DNA from: Mycolicibacterium bacteremicum
GTDB lineage: Bacteria; Actinomycetota; Actinomycetes; Mycobacteriales; Mycobacteriaceae
Assembly (NCBI RefSeq): GCF_002086115.1
Contig: NZ_MVHJ01000009.1
Coordinates: 124,001-188,000, forward strand
Length of the DNA: 64,000 nucleotides
Direction of reading: 5' to 3'
The translations under genes and the position numbers were made by a program. Shown in pieces: positions 48,672 through 59,455 of the stretch. Position 1 is the stretch's first letter; each line of letters starts with the position of its first letter. The notes below the pieces were generated by a model. That model was given only the letters and a program-made list of their open reading frames with translations, was not told where the DNA came from and did no database searches.

Positions 48672-49606
48672 CAGTTCCTCCAAGGCAATTCGTGCTCGTC
48701 GAACGCGACATCCGGCCCGTTACCCGAGGGCGCGCCCAGCTCGATGGCGATGTTGTCCAGCAGCCGGGTGCGGCCCAGCCGGGCGGCCAGCAGCATCCTG
48801 GCCCGGCCGGTCTGCGGCGCGGGACCCAGCCAGGCGTCCCGGATCTCCAGATAGTCCACGGTGATCGCGGGCACCTCCTCGAGCACGGCCCGCGCGGCGT
48901 CCAGGGCGGCGTCGGCACCCTCCCCGGCGGCGTACACGCCCGCCAGCAGCGCCGACGGGATCGCCAGCGCCTGTTCGCGTTCCAGTTCGTCGAGGTAGCG
49001 GTTGCGCGAGGACATCGCCAGCCCGTCGGCCTCGCGCACGATCGGCACCGCCACGATCCGGGTGTCCAGGTTCAGGTCGTCGGCCATCTGCCGGATCAGC
49101 ACCAGCTGCTGATAGTCCTTCTCGCCGAAGAACGCCCGGTCCGGCGCCACGATCTGCAGCAGCTTCATCACGATGGTCAGCATGCCGGCGAAATGCGTTG
49201 GCCGCGCGGCTCCTTCGAGCTGGGATCCGAGCTCGCCGGCGTGTACCGAGGTGCGCGGTCCGGCCGGGTACATGTCGGCGGCGGTCGGCGTGAATGCGAT
49301 CTGCACGCCCTCGGCACGCAGGGCCGCGAGGTCCTCGTCGAGGGTGCGTGGGTAGGCGTCGAGATCCTCGCCGGGCCCGAACTGGGTGGGGTTGACGAAG
49401 ATCGACACCACCACCACCGAGCCGGGCACCTGCTGGGCGCGCCGGACCAGGGTGAGATGGCCCTCGTGCAGGGCGCCCATGGTGGGCACCAGCATGACCC
49501 GCCGCCCGGTGCTGCGCAGCGCGCGGGTCACCTCCGCGATATCGGCGGGCCGGCGATAGATGTTGAGCTCCCCGGCCTTGAACGCCGGTGGACGGCGATC
49601 GATCAC
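48671..49606 (-). CDS. panC: Pantothenate synthetase
   Basis: The 311-residue adenylate-forming enzyme has [16 protein letters not shown] (ATP-binding HxGH), [17 protein letters not shown] and [15 protein letters not shown]. It joins pantoate and beta-alanine. The start is GTG 49606, which overlaps the stop of the upstream DUF2520 gene by four bases. It is part of the fol/pan gene string. Confidence 0.96.
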   Translation of the reverse strand: MIDRRPPAFKAGELNIYRRPADIAEVTRALRSTGRRVMLVPTMGALHEGHLTLVRRAQQVPGSVVVVSIFVNPTQFGPGEDLDAYPRTLDEDLAALRAEGVQIAFTPTAADMYPAGPRTSVHAGELGSQLEGAARPTHFAGMLTIVMKLLQIVAPDRAFFGEKDYQQLVLIRQMADDLNLDTRIVAVPIVREADGLAMSSRNRYLDELEREQALAIPSALLAGVYAAGEGADAALDAARAVLEEVPAITVDYLEIRDAWLGPAPQTGRARMLLAARLGRTRLLDNIAIELGAPSGNGPDVAFDEHELPWRN

Positions 49607-50520
49607 GGTGCCTCCTTGTCGGTGAGTACCTCGAACACATCCGCGGGTGCGTGCGCCCGCTGGGCGGTACGCAGCGAGTTGGCCCGATATGCCTGTGCCA
49701 AAACGGGATCCGCCTCGGTCAACGCGTTCAGGTGGCGGGCCAGAGCGTCCGCGTCACCGCGGGCCACCGGACCGGTCAGCGCGGCCTGCCCGCGTTGCAA
49801 CGCGTTCTCCAGGGAGGCGCGCGCCAGCGGCGCCACGATGCGCTCGGCCAGTCCGCCGGGCGCGTCCCCGACGAGTTCCTGCCCCAGGAGTTCCTGACCG
49901 CGCAATGCGTCGCGCAAGGCCTCGACCGCGTCGAGCACCACGGTGATCAGATGGTTGCCGCCATGCGCCAGCGCGGCGTGATAGAGCGTGCGGGCGTCCT
50001 CGCGGACCCGGAACGGCTCGCCGCCGATCTCCAGCACCAGCGACTGGCCGATGGCATAGCCGATCTCGTCGGCGGCGGTGACACCGAAGCAGGCATCCGA
50101 GAGCCGGACGATGTCCTCGTCGGATCCGGTGAACGTCATCGCCGGGTGGATGGCCAGCGGCAGGCAGCCCTGCTCGGTCAGCGGCGCCAGGATGCCGATG
50201 CCGTTGGCTCCCGAGGTGTGCACCACGATGGTGCCGGCCCTTACCGCGCCGGTGGTGGCCAGCCCGCCGATCAGGGTGCCCAGTTCGGCGTCGGGCACCG
50301 CGAGCAGCAGCAGTTCGGCGCGGGCGGCGACCTCCGGAACGGGCAGCACCGCGGTGTCCGGTAGGCGTCGGGCCGCGCGGTCACGCGAGGCCACCGAGAT
50401 GGCGCTGCAGGCCACCACGACGTGTTCGGCCCGTTCCAGGGCCACGCCGAGTGCGGTACCCACCCGGCCTGCCGAGATGACGCCGACGCTGAGCCGGGCC
50501 GGACGGAGTCCGTCGACCAT
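49603..50520 (-). CDS. Rossmann-fold oxidoreductase-like protein, DUF2520 (Rv3603c type)
   Basis: The 305-residue protein has an N-terminal NAD(P)-binding Rossmann domain ([24 protein letters not shown]) and a C-terminal helical DUF2520 domain ([22 protein letters not shown]). This layout resembles ketopantoate or prephenate dehydrogenase-like proteins. It lies directly before panC in mycobacteria and could act in pantothenate metabolism as a reductase, but this is unproven. It overlaps panC by four bases. Confidence 0.85.
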   Translation of the reverse strand: MVDGLRPARLSVGVISAGRVGTALGVALERAEHVVVACSAISVASRDRAARRLPDTAVLPVPEVAARAELLLLAVPDAELGTLIGGLATTGAVRAGTIVVHTSGANGIGILAPLTEQGCLPLAIHPAMTFTGSDEDIVRLSDACFGVTAADEIGYAIGQSLVLEIGGEPFRVREDARTLYHAALAHGGNHLITVVLDAVEALRDALRGQELLGQELVGDAPGGLAERIVAPLARASLENALQRGQAALTGPVARGDADALARHLNALTEADPVLAQAYRANSLRTAQRAHAPADVFEVLTDKEAP

Positions 50521-50602
50521 GACAGACGACCTCGCATATTCGCTGGTTCACAACGTTGCGGTCCCGCATCGCGGGTACCGCACGGACTGCGGTGAGCCTA
50601 GC

Positions 50603-51922
50603 TCACTCTTCGCGGCGTCGGCGCCGGCCGCCTCCGCCGGGGGTCGCCTGCAGTCGGGAGAGCAGTTCGGAGACGGGTTGCCCGCCGGAGTGCTGGCCGC
50701 CTGCTTCCGGCTCGGGTGCTGCCTCCTCGGGGCTGCGGTGTCGCGGCGCGGGCGCGTTCTCCGGTTCCTGGGCGGCCGGCGCGGGCGGCGGTGACGTGGG
50801 GGCCTCGCCGGGGACCGCATGGCGGGCCCGGCGCGGTGCGGGCGCGGCGTTGGGGTCGGGTATCGCAGCAGGCGGGGTGGCTTCGTCGTCCTCGGCACGA
50901 CGTCGGCGGCGGCCGCCGCCGGCGTTCGGCGGGGTCATCTCCGGAGCGGGCGGGGCGGACGACGACACCGACACCGGCGGCGCGGGCGGGGGCGACGACA
51001 CAGGCGACACAGGCGACACAGGCGACACGGGCGGAACGGGCGGCTCGGGTCGCGGCTCGGGCTGCGTCCAGTTGCTGCCCGGTGCGCCGGCGGGGACCCA
51101 TTGCCCCTCGGCCGGGACCGGGTTCCACTGCGCCACCAACGGTTCGGACGGCTCGACCGGCTCCACCCGCGGGGGCACCACCGGCGGCGCCGGGGTCGGT
51201 ACCGGGTTGGGCATCGGGGTCGGTACCGGGTTGGTCATCGGGTTGGGCACAGACGCGCGCCGCTGCCACGGCGGCGGGGAGGGCTCGGCTTCCGACGGCC
51301 GACGATGCGCGCCACCGATGGGCTCGGCCGGCGGGGCCCACCCGAACTCGGGTGGCTGCGGTTCGGCCGGGACGTCGATGATCGGGCTCTCTTCGGTGCG
51401 CGGTTCGGCCTCGCTGCGCACGGGGGCGTCGATCCGGCTGGCGATGACCCGGCCGGCCGGACGGTCGGTCTCCAGCGCGGGCCGCTGGTCGAGGTCGGCG
51501 TCGAACAGGATCTCCAGGTTCGCGCGCAGCGCCGCGAGTTCAGCCCGCAGCGCGGCCACCTCGTCGGCGGATTGGGCGCGCAGTTCGGCGGCCAGCTCGC
51601 GGCGCAGCTGCGTCTCGACGGCCAGTTCGTATTCGCGACGCGCCGAGATCTCCCGGTCCAGTTGCAGGTCGTACACGTACTTCAGGTCGCGCACCTTGGC
51701 CTGATCCAGATCGCTCTGCCTGCGGTAGATGAAGGACGCGAAGGCCGCGGCAACGGCGGCCCACAACGCCAATACGACGGCCAGCTTGAGCAATTCGACG
51801 CGATTGGTGAACACCAGGACCGTGCTGGCGACGATGGCCAGCACCAGCAGCGCGGTCAGCAGCACCCATCCCGGCCGGCGGTTGACGCGTCGCACGCGCA
51901 TGCCGCGGGAGGGGTCTGTCAT
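50603..51922 (-). CDS. Membrane protein with long Pro/Arg-rich C-terminus (Rv3604c type)
   Basis: The 439-residue protein has two N-terminal membrane segments (about residues 17-37 and 42-62), a coiled-coil stretch rich in Arg/Glu/Ala (about 70-145) and a long disordered Pro/Ala-rich region. It ends in a GGGGRRRRREE tail that contrasts with the acidic middle. The VSPVSPVSP segment comes from a 9-bp DNA tandem repeat. I chose ATG 51922 (MTDPSRGMRVRRVNR); the ORF extends 114 codons upstream without homology. Function is unknown. Confidence 0.85.
   Translation of the reverse strand: MTDPSRGMRVRRVNRRPGWVLLTALLVLAIVASTVLVFTNRVELLKLAVVLALWAAVAAAFASFIYRRQSDLDQAKVRDLKYVYDLQLDREISARREYELAVETQLRRELAAELRAQSADEVAALRAELAALRANLEILFDADLDQRPALETDRPAGRVIASRIDAPVRSEAEPRTEESPIIDVPAEPQPPEFGWAPPAEPIGGAHRRPSEAEPSPPPWQRRASVPNPMTNPVPTPMPNPVPTPAPPVVPPRVEPVEPSEPLVAQWNPVPAEGQWVPAGAPGSNWTQPEPRPEPPVPPVSPVSPVSPVSSPPPAPPVSVSSSAPPAPEMTPPNAGGGRRRRRAEDDEATPPAAIPDPNAAPAPRRARHAVPGEAPTSPPPAPAAQEPENAPAPRHRSPEEAAPEPEAGGQHSGGQPVSELLSRLQATPGGGGRRRRREE
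51000..51026. repeat. 9-bp tandem repeat, three perfect copies
   Basis: ACAGGCGAC occurs three times in tandem, followed by a degenerate copy ACGGGCGGA. It lies in frame in the disordered part of the Rv3604c-type gene, encoding Val-Ser-Pro repeats on the reverse strand. It is a simple slippage-prone repeat. Confidence 0.85.
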
Positions 51923-51980
51923 GGGCTCCGACTGTACCGGTCGCAGGTCGCATCGCGTGTCGACCGGCGCGGCGATTCGG

Positions 51981-52466
51981 CTACTCCGCCGCGCTGCCGA
52001 GGTGGTCGGCGTTGTCGTCCCGGTCGTCGGGGGACTTGCAGCAGTGCTGCAACCACACCCCCGCGGTGACCAACGCCAGCGCGCACAGCGCGGCGACCAC
52101 CGCACCGCCGGTGTCCTCACCCGCCACGCGCAGGCTGTCCCGGCGCGGCAGCAGGTAGCCGAGCACCCCGATCCACCAACCGAGTACCAGCGCCCCCACC
52201 CATGCCGACGCCTTGGCGATGACGACCGACCGGGCGACCGCGAGCGGATGCAACCGCCCCCCACCGACGCCGATCTTGCCCTCGGCGATGCGGGTCCGGA
52301 CGATCTGACCCCAGCCGGCCTCGGCCACCGCGACCGCGAGCAGTGACACCCCGGTCCACAGTGTGATCGGCGGGAACCACCGGTACAGACCGGTGACCAG
52401 CAGATAGGCCAGCACCGCGGTCACCACGGTGGCCACCGCGAGGTCGCGGGTGCGGGTCAGGCCCAT
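51981..52466 (-). CDS. DUF3180 membrane protein (Rv3605c type)
   Basis: The 161-residue protein has four predicted membrane segments (about residues 9-30, 36-55, 80-100 and 115-136) and a hydrophilic C-terminus with a Cys pair (LQHCCKSPDD). It is conserved next to folK in mycobacteria. Function is unknown. The ATG overlaps the folK stop by one base. Confidence 0.87.
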   Translation of the reverse strand: MGLTRTRDLAVATVVTAVLAYLLVTGLYRWFPPITLWTGVSLLAVAVAEAGWGQIVRTRIAEGKIGVGGGRLHPLAVARSVVIAKASAWVGALVLGWWIGVLGYLLPRRDSLRVAGEDTGGAVVAALCALALVTAGVWLQHCCKSPDDRDDNADHLGSAAE

Positions 52467-52969
52467 CAGGTGGCCAGCACCAGATCGGTTCGCCGCACGC
52501 CGTCGCGCTCGGCGCTGTCGATCCCGGCGAGCAGGTCGGCCACCGAGCGGCCGGACAGCGTGGCATCCGGGTCAGCGGCCAGCCAGGGGACCAGGACGAA
52601 CGCCCGCTGGTGGGCATACGGATGTGGCAGCGTGAGATCGGCTTCCCGACAATGCAATTCGGCATCGTCGTCGCCATAGCAGCTGATCACATCGACGTCG
52701 AGGGTGCGCGGGCCCCAATGCACCTCGCGGACCCGCTCGGCGGCGGCCTCCAGTGCCTGCCCGTGCCGCAGCCAGCCGTGGCCGTCGTACCCGGGATCCG
52801 CAGCGATGAGCACTGCGTTGAGGAAGGCGCCCTGATCGACCCCGCCCCACGCGTCGGTTTCGTAGACCGGCGAGACGGCGCGCACCCGGGCGCCGAGACC
52901 GTCGACGACCGACTGCAGATGCGCCAGCCGGTCACCGAGATTGGAACCGATCGACAGCACCGCCCTCAT
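52466..52969 (-). CDS. folK: 2-Amino-4-hydroxy-6-hydroxymethyldihydropteridine diphosphokinase
   Basis: The 167-residue HPPK starts [18 protein letters not shown] and contains [35 protein letters not shown] and [16 protein letters not shown], the full pterin- and ATP-binding set. It pyrophosphorylates the folate pterin precursor. ATG 52969 overlaps the folB stop by four bases. Confidence 0.96.
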   Translation of the reverse strand: MRAVLSIGSNLGDRLAHLQSVVDGLGARVRAVSPVYETDAWGGVDQGAFLNAVLIAADPGYDGHGWLRHGQALEAAAERVREVHWGPRTLDVDVISCYGDDDAELHCREADLTLPHPYAHQRAFVLVPWLAADPDATLSGRSVADLLAGIDSAERDGVRRTDLVLAT

Positions 52970-53337
52970 CGGGCACCGCGCCGCGACCGCCGGGCGACGA
53001 CGGCGACATCGTCGAAGGCGAGCGGGATGGGGGCCGACGGTTTGTGCACCACGACCTCGACGGCGTGGATCCGTTCGTCGGACATCACGTCCTCGGCGAT
53101 CTCGGCCGACACCGTCTCGATGAGGTTGCGCGGCGGCCCACCGACGATCTCGGCGGCCCGGGTGGCCAGCACGCCATAGTCGACGGTGTCGGCCAGGTCG
53201 TCGGTCGCCGCGGCGGCGGCCAGGTCGACCCACACCGTGATGTCGATGATGAAGTCCTGGCCGTCGCGGCGCTCGTGGTCGAACACACCGTGATGACCAC
53301 GCACCTTCAACCCCCGCAGTTCGATGCGGTCAGCCAT
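52966..53337 (-). CDS. folB: Dihydroneopterin aldolase
   Basis: The 123-residue protein has the FolB core [22 protein letters not shown] and a conserved Lys in VVHKPSAPI. It converts dihydroneopterin to the hydroxymethyl pterin used by FolK. ATG 53337 (MADRIELRG) gives the family length. It overlaps folP by eight bases. Confidence 0.95.
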   Translation of the reverse strand: MADRIELRGLKVRGHHGVFDHERRDGQDFIIDITVWVDLAAAAATDDLADTVDYGVLATRAAEIVGGPPRNLIETVSAEIAEDVMSDERIHAVEVVVHKPSAPIPLAFDDVAVVARRSRRGAR

Positions 53338-54169
53338 GCTCCTCCTCCTGTGTCCCCGACCAGGCCGCGAGTACCTTGAGCGCGTCGACCGAGGCCTGCA
53401 CATCGTGTACCCGCACACCCCACGCGCCGTGCTGGGCGGCCAGCACCGAGACGACCGCCGTCGCGGTCTCCCGTCCGCCGGGCGGGCGCGGCGTCCCGTC
53501 GGGCCCGGCCAGCAGGGTGCCGAGGAAACGTTTGCGCGAGGCGCCCACCAGGACCGGTATCCCGGTGTCGACGAACTCCGCCAGGGCCCGCAGCAGCTGC
53601 CAGTTGTGCTGTGCGGTCTTGGCGAATCCGAGACCCGGGTCGATGATGATGTTGGCCGGGTCCACCCCCGCCGTCACGGCGGCGTCCACGCTGCGCAGCA
53701 GTTCCTCGCGCACCTCGGCGACGACATCGGTGTAGGCGGGCACGTCATGCGGGTCGTCCGCGCGCACCGACCGCCAGTGCATCAGCACCCAGGGCACCTT
53801 CGCCTCGGCCAGCAACGCGGCCATGTTCGGATCGGCGCGGCCACCGGAGACGTCGTTGACGATCGCGGCGCCGTGCTCGAGGGCGGCGCGAGCCACCGCC
53901 TCGTGCATGGTGTCGATGCTGACGGTGACACCGGCGGCCGCGAGTTCACGGACGACGGGGACGATCCGGCCCGTCTCCACGGGTGCCTGGACCCGGACCG
54001 CGCCGGGGCGTGTCGACTCACCGCCCACGTCGATGATGGCGGCGCCCGCGGCGATCAGGCTGTCGGCGTGCTCGAGCGCGCGGTCGCGGTCCAGGAAGCG
54101 TCCGCCGTCAGAGAACGAGTCGTCGGTGACGTTGAGGACGCCCATCACCTGCATGCGCGTGGAGCTCAC
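53330..54169 (-). CDS. folP: Dihydropteroate synthase
   Basis: The 279-residue TIM-barrel enzyme has [59 protein letters not shown] and [11 protein letters not shown], all conserved DHPS loops. It condenses p-aminobenzoate with the pterin and is the sulfonamide target. The GTG start at 54169 overlaps the folE stop by four bases and matches the length of FolP1 (280). Confidence 0.96.
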   Translation of the reverse strand: MSSTRMQVMGVLNVTDDSFSDGGRFLDRDRALEHADSLIAAGAAIIDVGGESTRPGAVRVQAPVETGRIVPVVRELAAAGVTVSIDTMHEAVARAALEHGAAIVNDVSGGRADPNMAALLAEAKVPWVLMHWRSVRADDPHDVPAYTDVVAEVREELLRSVDAAVTAGVDPANIIIDPGLGFAKTAQHNWQLLRALAEFVDTGIPVLVGASRKRFLGTLLAGPDGTPRPPGGRETATAVVSVLAAQHGAWGVRVHDVQASVDALKVLAAWSGTQEEEHG

Positions 54170-54783
54170 CGGCGCAGGATCAGTTCCAGTGCCTCGGCCC
54201 GCGACGCCTTGTCGGTCTTGAACTGACCGCGCACCGCCGACGTGGTGGTCACGGCGCCGGGCTTGCGGATGCCGCGCATGGCCATGCAGAGGTGCTCGGC
54301 CTCCATCACGACGATGACCCCGCGCGGATCGAGCTTGCGCATCAACGCGTCGGCGACCTGTGCGGTGAGGCGTTCCTGTACCTGCGGGCGCTTGGCGTAC
54401 AGGTCGACCAGCCGCGCGATCTTGGACAGCCCGGTCACGCGGCCGTCCTGACCGGGGATGTAGCCGACGTGCGCCACGCCGTGGAAGGAGACCAGGTGGT
54501 GCTCGCACGTCGAGTACATCGGGATCTGTTTGACCAGCACCAATTCGTCGTGCTGTTCGTCGAACGTGGTGTTGAGCACCGTGTCGGGATCGGTGTACAG
54601 GCCGGCGAAGATCTCCTTGAAGGCCCGCGCGACCCGGGCCGGGGTGTCGACCAGACCGTGCCGATCCGGGTCCTCACCGACCGCGAGCAGCAGTTCGCGG
54701 ACCGCGGCCTCGGCGCGTGCCTGATCGAAGTCCGCCTGGATGAATCCGCTGGTGCTCTCGCCGTTCTTGCCCGACGTCGTCAT
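54166..54783 (-). CDS. folE: GTP cyclohydrolase I
   Basis: The 205-residue enzyme has the zinc-ligand and catalytic segments [12 protein letters not shown] (Cys and His) and [12 protein letters not shown] (Cys), with [17 protein letters not shown] between them. It makes dihydroneopterin triphosphate from GTP, the first folate step. It is the zinc-dependent IA type. No zinc-independent FolE2 is seen in the zinc block. ATG 54783 ([11 protein letters not shown]) is preferred to a longer non-homologous extension. It follows ftsH by 16 bases. Confidence 0.95.
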   Translation of the reverse strand: MTTSGKNGESTSGFIQADFDQARAEAAVRELLLAVGEDPDRHGLVDTPARVARAFKEIFAGLYTDPDTVLNTTFDEQHDELVLVKQIPMYSTCEHHLVSFHGVAHVGYIPGQDGRVTGLSKIARLVDLYAKRPQVQERLTAQVADALMRKLDPRGVIVVMEAEHLCMAMRGIRKPGAVTTTSAVRGQFKTDKASRAEALELILRR

Positions 54784-54799
54784 CGACGCTCCGTTCTGG

Positions 54800-57109
54800 T
54801 CAGCCTCGTGAAGGTGGCGGATTCTCCGGCGGCGGACCGTACTGGCCCGGCGGCGAACCGTATTGGGGGCCACCGTACTGCCCCTGCTGCGGATTGTGCT
54901 GGCCCTGATGCGGCGGACCGTATTGCTGGGGCGGCGGGCCGTACTGTGGCGGCCGACCGTACTGGCCCTGCGGGGAGCCGTCACGGGGCGGCCAGCCCGG
55001 TGCGTGCCAGCCGGCGGGGGCGCCGTAGTCGGGCTGGGCGTGACCGTTGGGTGCGCCGTGCGAGCCCGAGCCATTGGACCCGTTGGACCCGTTGCTCCCG
55101 GCGTCGCGCGGGCGGGCGGCCTCGGCGGCCCGGCTGGCCTCCAGGATGGCCGCCTTGTAGGCGGGCTCCTTGACCGGCGGCGGCCACGGTTCGCCGCGCT
55201 CGATCGCGATCTCGCCCGGCGTCTTGATCGGCGGCTTGTCCGACGGCACGCGCCCACCGAAGTCGTCGAACATGGTCAGCCGCGGGCGCTTCTTCACGTC
55301 GCCGAAGATGGCCTCCAGCTCGGTGCGGTGCAGGGTCTCCTTCTCCAGCAGTTCACCGGCCAGGATGTCGAGCACATCGCGGTACTCAGTGAGGATCTCC
55401 CACGCCTCGGTGTGCGCGGCCTCGATCAGCTTGCGCACTTCGTCGTCGATGATCTGCGCGACCTCATGGCTGTAGTCGGCCTGGGTTCCCATGGAGCGGC
55501 CCAGGAACGGGTCGCCGTGCTCGGTGCCGTAGCGCACGGCGCCCAGCTTGGCGCTCATGCCGTATTCGGTGACCATCGCGCGCGCGATCTTGGTGGCCTG
55601 TTCGATATCGGAGACCGCACCGGTGGTGGGCTCGCGGAACACCAGTTCCTCGGCGGCGCGCCCACCCATGGCGAACACCAGCCGCGCGACCATCTCCGAG
55701 CGGGTCATCAATCCCTTGTCGTCCTCGGGCACGGCGACGGCGTGTCCGCCGGTGCGGCCGCGGGCCAGGATGGTGACCTTGTAGATCGGCTCGATATCGG
55801 GCATGGCCCAGGCCGCCAGCGTGTGCCCGCCCTCGTGGTAGGCGGTGATCTTCTTTTCCTGCTCGCTGATGATGCGGCTCTTGCGCCGGGGGCCGCCGAC
55901 GACGCGGTCGACGGCCTCCTCCAGCGCGGCGCCGCTGATGATGGTGCCGTTCTCGCGGGCGGTCAGCAGGGCAGCCTCGTTGATGACGTTGGCCAGGTCG
56001 GCGCCGGACATCCCGACGGTGCGCTTGGCCAGCCCGTCGAGGTCGGCGTCGGGGGCGATGGGCTTGCCGGCGGAGTGCACCTTGAGCACGGCACGACGGC
56101 CGGCCAGGTCCGGATTGGACACCGGGATCTGGCGGTCGAAGCGGCCCGGGCGCAGCAGCGCGGGATCGAGGATGTCGGGCCGGTTGGTGGCGGCGATCAG
56201 GATGACGCCCTGCCGGTCGCCGAAGCCGTCCATCTCGACGAGCAGCTGGTTGAGCGTCTGCTCGCGCTCGTCGTGCCCCCCGCCCAGGCCGGCTCCACGC
56301 TGACGGCCGACGGCGTCGATCTCGTCGACGAAGATGATGCACGGGCTGTTCTGCTTGGCCTGCTCGAACAGGTCGCGCACGCGTGAGGCGCCGACACCGA
56401 CGAACATCTCGACGAAGTCCGAACCCGAGATGGTGAAGAACGGGACCCCGGCCTCGCCGGCCACCGCGCGGGCGAGCAGCGTCTTGCCGGTACCGGGCGG
56501 GCCGAACAGCAGCACGCCGCGCGGGATCTTGGCGCCCAGGGCCTGGTAGCGGCTCGGGTTCTGCAGGAAGTCCTTGATCTCGTAGAGCTCTTCGACGGCC
56601 TCGTCGGCGCCGGCCACATCGGCGAACGTCGTCTTGGGCATGTCCTTGGAGAGCTGTTTGGCCTTCGACTTGCCGAAGCCGAAGCCCATCCGGCCACCGG
56701 ACTGCATGCGCGAGAACATCACGAACAGCGCGACGAGCAGCAGCAGCGGCAGCATGTAGATCAGCAGCGTGCCTAGCACACTGCCCTGGTTGACGACCGT
56801 GTTGATCTTGGCGTTCTTCGCGCTGAGAGCGTCGAACAGCTGCACCCCGACGCCGGTCGGGTATTTGGTGAGGATCTTGTCCTCGTTCTTGGTGTCGTCG
56901 TTGCCCGATTTCAGATCCAGGCGCAGCTGCTGCTCGCGGTCGTCGATCTGGGCGCTCTCGACGTTGTCGGCGTTGATCTGGGCCATGGCCACCGAGGTGT
57001 CCACCGGCTCGTAGTCGCGGGTGTCGTCACTGAAATAGAAGAAGGACCAACCCAGCAGCAGCAACACGGCGACCACCGTGAGGGTGCGGACGACGTTCTT
57101 ACGGTTCAT
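54800..57109 (-). CDS. ftsH: Membrane-bound ATP-dependent zinc protease FtsH
   Basis: The 769-residue protein has two N-terminal membrane segments (about 5-25 and 110-130) around an extracytoplasmic domain, the AAA domain with Walker [13 protein letters not shown] and Walker [10 protein letters not shown], and the zinc protease motif HEGGH ([12 protein letters not shown]). It ends in a Pro/Gly/Gln/Tyr-rich tail with repeated QYGPP units (last 80 residues). It degrades membrane and misfolded proteins. ATG 57109 ([10 protein letters not shown]) gives the usual start. It heads the folate gene string. Confidence 0.96.
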   Translation of the reverse strand: MNRKNVVRTLTVVAVLLLLGWSFFYFSDDTRDYEPVDTSVAMAQINADNVESAQIDDREQQLRLDLKSGNDDTKNEDKILTKYPTGVGVQLFDALSAKNAKINTVVNQGSVLGTLLIYMLPLLLLVALFVMFSRMQSGGRMGFGFGKSKAKQLSKDMPKTTFADVAGADEAVEELYEIKDFLQNPSRYQALGAKIPRGVLLFGPPGTGKTLLARAVAGEAGVPFFTISGSDFVEMFVGVGASRVRDLFEQAKQNSPCIIFVDEIDAVGRQRGAGLGGGHDEREQTLNQLLVEMDGFGDRQGVILIAATNRPDILDPALLRPGRFDRQIPVSNPDLAGRRAVLKVHSAGKPIAPDADLDGLAKRTVGMSGADLANVINEAALLTARENGTIISGAALEEAVDRVVGGPRRKSRIISEQEKKITAYHEGGHTLAAWAMPDIEPIYKVTILARGRTGGHAVAVPEDDKGLMTRSEMVARLVFAMGGRAAEELVFREPTTGAVSDIEQATKIARAMVTEYGMSAKLGAVRYGTEHGDPFLGRSMGTQADYSHEVAQIIDDEVRKLIEAAHTEAWEILTEYRDVLDILAGELLEKETLHRTELEAIFGDVKKRPRLTMFDDFGGRVPSDKPPIKTPGEIAIERGEPWPPPVKEPAYKAAILEASRAAEAARPRDAGSNGSNGSNGSGSHGAPNGHAQPDYGAPAGWHAPGWPPRDGSPQGQYGRPPQYGPPPQQYGPPHQGQHNPQQGQYGGPQYGSPPGQYGPPPENPPPSRG

Positions 57110-57255
57110 AGCTGTTCGCGGCCGCACTGGTACGGCGGCCGACCCGGTCCTTCCGATATGCGCAGTGGAAAACTAAAGGCTACCGCTTGATCAACGTTCG
57201 GAAGTTCCCGCCCGGGATGCTCGTCACGGGCCGCCGGGTGTGCTTGGGTGAGACC

Positions 57256-58191
57256 GTGCTCACACCAACCGAACGGTTAGTCGACACCAACGGCGTGACA
57301 TTGCGCGTGATGGAGGCGGGTGAGCGCGGCAACCCGGTGGTGGTGCTGGCTCACGGCTTTCCCGAGCTGGCCTACTCGTGGCGGCACCAGATTCCCGCAC
57401 TGGCCGCGGCCGGATACCACGTTCTGGCCCCTGACCAGCGCGGATACGGTGGTTCGTCGCGTCCGGCGGCCATCGAGGACTACAACATCGTGGAACTGAC
57501 CGCCGATATCGCCGGCCTGCTCGACGATGTCGGCGCCGAGCGGGCGGTGCTCATCGGCCACGACTGGGGCTCACCGGTGGTGACGAACTTCCCGCTGTTC
57601 TATCCGGACCGCGTGCAGGCGGTGGCCGCGCTGAGCGTGCCGCCGATCCCGCGGGCGTCCGCGCCGCCCACCCAGATCTGGCGGCACATCTTCGGCGACA
57701 ACTTCTTCTACATCCTGTACTTCCAGGAGCCCGGGGTCGCCGACACCGCACTCGACGCCGATCGGCGGGCCTCGCTGCAGCGGATGGTCGCGCTGGAGGG
57801 ATTCACCGGCCCGGTCGATGAGATGGCGGGAAACCCGCTGCCCGCGCTGCCGGAGTGGATCAGCGCCGACGAGTTCGAGGAGTACGTCCGCGCGTTCGAG
57901 GCGACCGGATTCACCGGACCGCTGAACTGGTACCGCAACTTCGATCGGAACTGGGAGCTGACGGATCCGGCCGCCGGCCGGGTGGCCACCACGACCATCA
58001 CCGCCCCGGTGCTGTTCCTGGCCGGCAGAGCCGACCCGGTGCTCAGCTTCACCCCGCGCGACCATGTCCGCGAGGTGGCCACCGGCCAGTACTACGAGGT
58101 CCTGCTCGACGGGGCGGGGCACTGGCTGCAACAGGAACGCCCGGAGGAGGTCAACGCGGTGCTGCTGGAATTCCTCGGGGGGCTGCAATGA
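57256..58191 (+). CDS. ephA: Epoxide hydrolase EphA (alpha/beta hydrolase)
   Basis: The 311-residue epoxide hydrolase has oxyanion motif HGFPELAYSWRHQ, nucleophile GHDWGS (Asp in place of Ser), lid tyrosine region NFFYILYFQEPG and terminal catalytic His in GAGHWLQQE. GTG 57256 (VLTPTERLVDTNG) matches Rv3617 EphA. The ORF starting at TTG 57187 adds 23 residues without homology. It is divergent from ftsH. Confidence 0.93.
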   Translation: MLTPTERLVDTNGVTLRVMEAGERGNPVVVLAHGFPELAYSWRHQIPALAAAGYHVLAPDQRGYGGSSRPAAIEDYNIVELTADIAGLLDDVGAERAVLIGHDWGSPVVTNFPLFYPDRVQAVAALSVPPIPRASAPPTQIWRHIFGDNFFYILYFQEPGVADTALDADRRASLQRMVALEGFTGPVDEMAGNPLPALPEWISADEFEEYVRAFEATGFTGPLNWYRNFDRNWELTDPAAGRVATTTITAPVLFLAGRADPVLSFTPRDHVREVATGQYYEVLLDGAGHWLQQERPEEVNAVLLEFLGGLQ

Positions 58192-58237
58192 GCGACGCTT
58201 GCGGAGCGAATCACCGGGTGCAGAGCGACGCTTGCGG
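58190..58237. repeat. 15-bp direct repeat between ephA and the LLM gene
   Basis: GAGCGACGCTTGCGG occurs at 58190-58204 and again at 58223-58237. The first copy overlaps the ephA stop. The 70-base spacer upstream of the monooxygenase consists largely of this repeat and its flanks. It resembles small dispersed GC-rich repeats of mycobacterial genomes. Confidence 0.7.
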
Positions 58238-58261
58238 GACCCGAGCCTGCGAGGAAACCGC

Positions 58262-59455
58262 ATGACCCGGCCGCTGAACTTCGGTGTCTTCATCACCCCG
58301 TTCCATCCGACCGGCCAGTCCCCCACCCTGGCCCTGCAGTACGACATGGACCGGGTCGAGGAGCTGGACCGGCTGGGTTACGACGAGGCCTGGTTCGGCG
58401 AACACCATTCCGGCGGTTATGAACTCATCGCCTGTCCGGAGGTGTTCATCGCTGCCGCGGCCGAGCGCACCCGGCACATCCGGCTGGGCACCGGCGTGGT
58501 GTCGCTGCCCTACCACCATCCCCTGATGGTGGCCGACCGCTGGGTGCTGCTCGACCATCTGACCCGCGGCCGGGTGATGTTCGGCACCGGCCCGGGCGCG
58601 CTGCCCTCGGACGCCTACATGCTGGGCATCGACCCGGTCGATCAGCGCCGGATGATGCAGGAGTCACTGGAGGCCATCCTCGCGCTGTTCCGGGCCGCCC
58701 CCGAGGAACGCATCGACCGGCAGACCGACTGGTTCACCCTGCGCGACGCCGCCCTGCATATCCGGCCATATACCTGGCCGTATCCCGAAATCTCCACCGC
58801 GGCGATGGTTTCACCGTCAGGTCCGCGGCTCGCGGGCCAACTGGGCACTTCCCTGCTGTCCCTGTCGATGTCGGTGCCCGGGGGTGCGGCCGCCGTCGAG
58901 ACCACCTGGGACATCGTCACCGACCAGGCGCAGCGCTCGGGCCGCGACACCCCCGATCGCAAGGATTGGCGGGTGTTGGGCATCGTGCACGTCGCCGACA
59001 CCAAGGAGCAGGCCATCGAGGACTGCACCTACGGCCTCCAGGACTTCGCCAACTACTTCGGCGCGGCCGGGTTCGTCCCACTGTCCAATTCGACAGACGG
59101 CGGCGCCGACGACGCCCGCAAGTTCGTCGAAGACTATGCGGCCAAGGGTAATTGCTGCATCGGTACCACCGATGAGGCAATCGCCTACATCCAGGATCTG
59201 CTGGACCGGTCCGGCGGGTTCGGCACCTTCCTGATGCTCGGGCACGACTGGGCCTCGCCGGCGGCGACGTATCACTCCTACGAGCTGTTCGCCCGCGAGG
59301 TGATCCCGCATTTCAAGGGACAGCTGGCCGCCCCGCGGGCCTCGCACGAGTGGGCCAAGGGCAAGCGCGATCAATTGCTCGGCCGCGCCGGACAGGCGAT
59401 CGTCAACGCCATCACCGAGGCCGCTTCCGACACCCCGGCACGGGCCGAGAGCTGA
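58262..59455 (+). CDS. LLM-class flavin-dependent monooxygenase (Rv3618 type)
   Basis: The 397-residue luciferase-like protein has an N-terminus NFGVFITPFHPTG, EAWFGEHHSGGYEL, RLGTGVVSLPYHHPLMVADR, and GRVMFGTGPGALPSD, typical of bacterial-luciferase-family monooxygenases using FMNH2. It corresponds to Rv3618 next to ephA. The substrate is unknown. ATG 58262 is preceded by GAGGAAA. The stop overlaps the next gene by one base. Confidence 0.88.
   Translation: MTRPLNFGVFITPFHPTGQSPTLALQYDMDRVEELDRLGYDEAWFGEHHSGGYELIACPEVFIAAAAERTRHIRLGTGVVSLPYHHPLMVADRWVLLDHLTRGRVMFGTGPGALPSDAYMLGIDPVDQRRMMQESLEAILALFRAAPEERIDRQTDWFTLRDAALHIRPYTWPYPEISTAAMVSPSGPRLAGQLGTSLLSLSMSVPGGAAAVETTWDIVTDQAQRSGRDTPDRKDWRVLGIVHVADTKEQAIEDCTYGLQDFANYFGAAGFVPLSNSTDGGADDARKFVEDYAAKGNCCIGTTDEAIAYIQDLLDRSGGFGTFLMLGHDWASPAATYHSYELFAREVIPHFKGQLAAPRASHEWAKGKRDQLLGRAGQAIVNAITEAASDTPARAES

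Noticed and set aside
51000..51026. Short repeats as a CRISPR array
   Set aside because: The units are contiguous 9-mers without spacers and keep the reading frame of a protein-coding gene.
54166..55257. folE extended to 363 residues
   Set aside because: The extra N-terminus is Arg/Ser/Thr-rich sequence antisense-like to repeats in the overlapping ftsH tail, and lies inside ftsH. Homology begins at ATG 54783.
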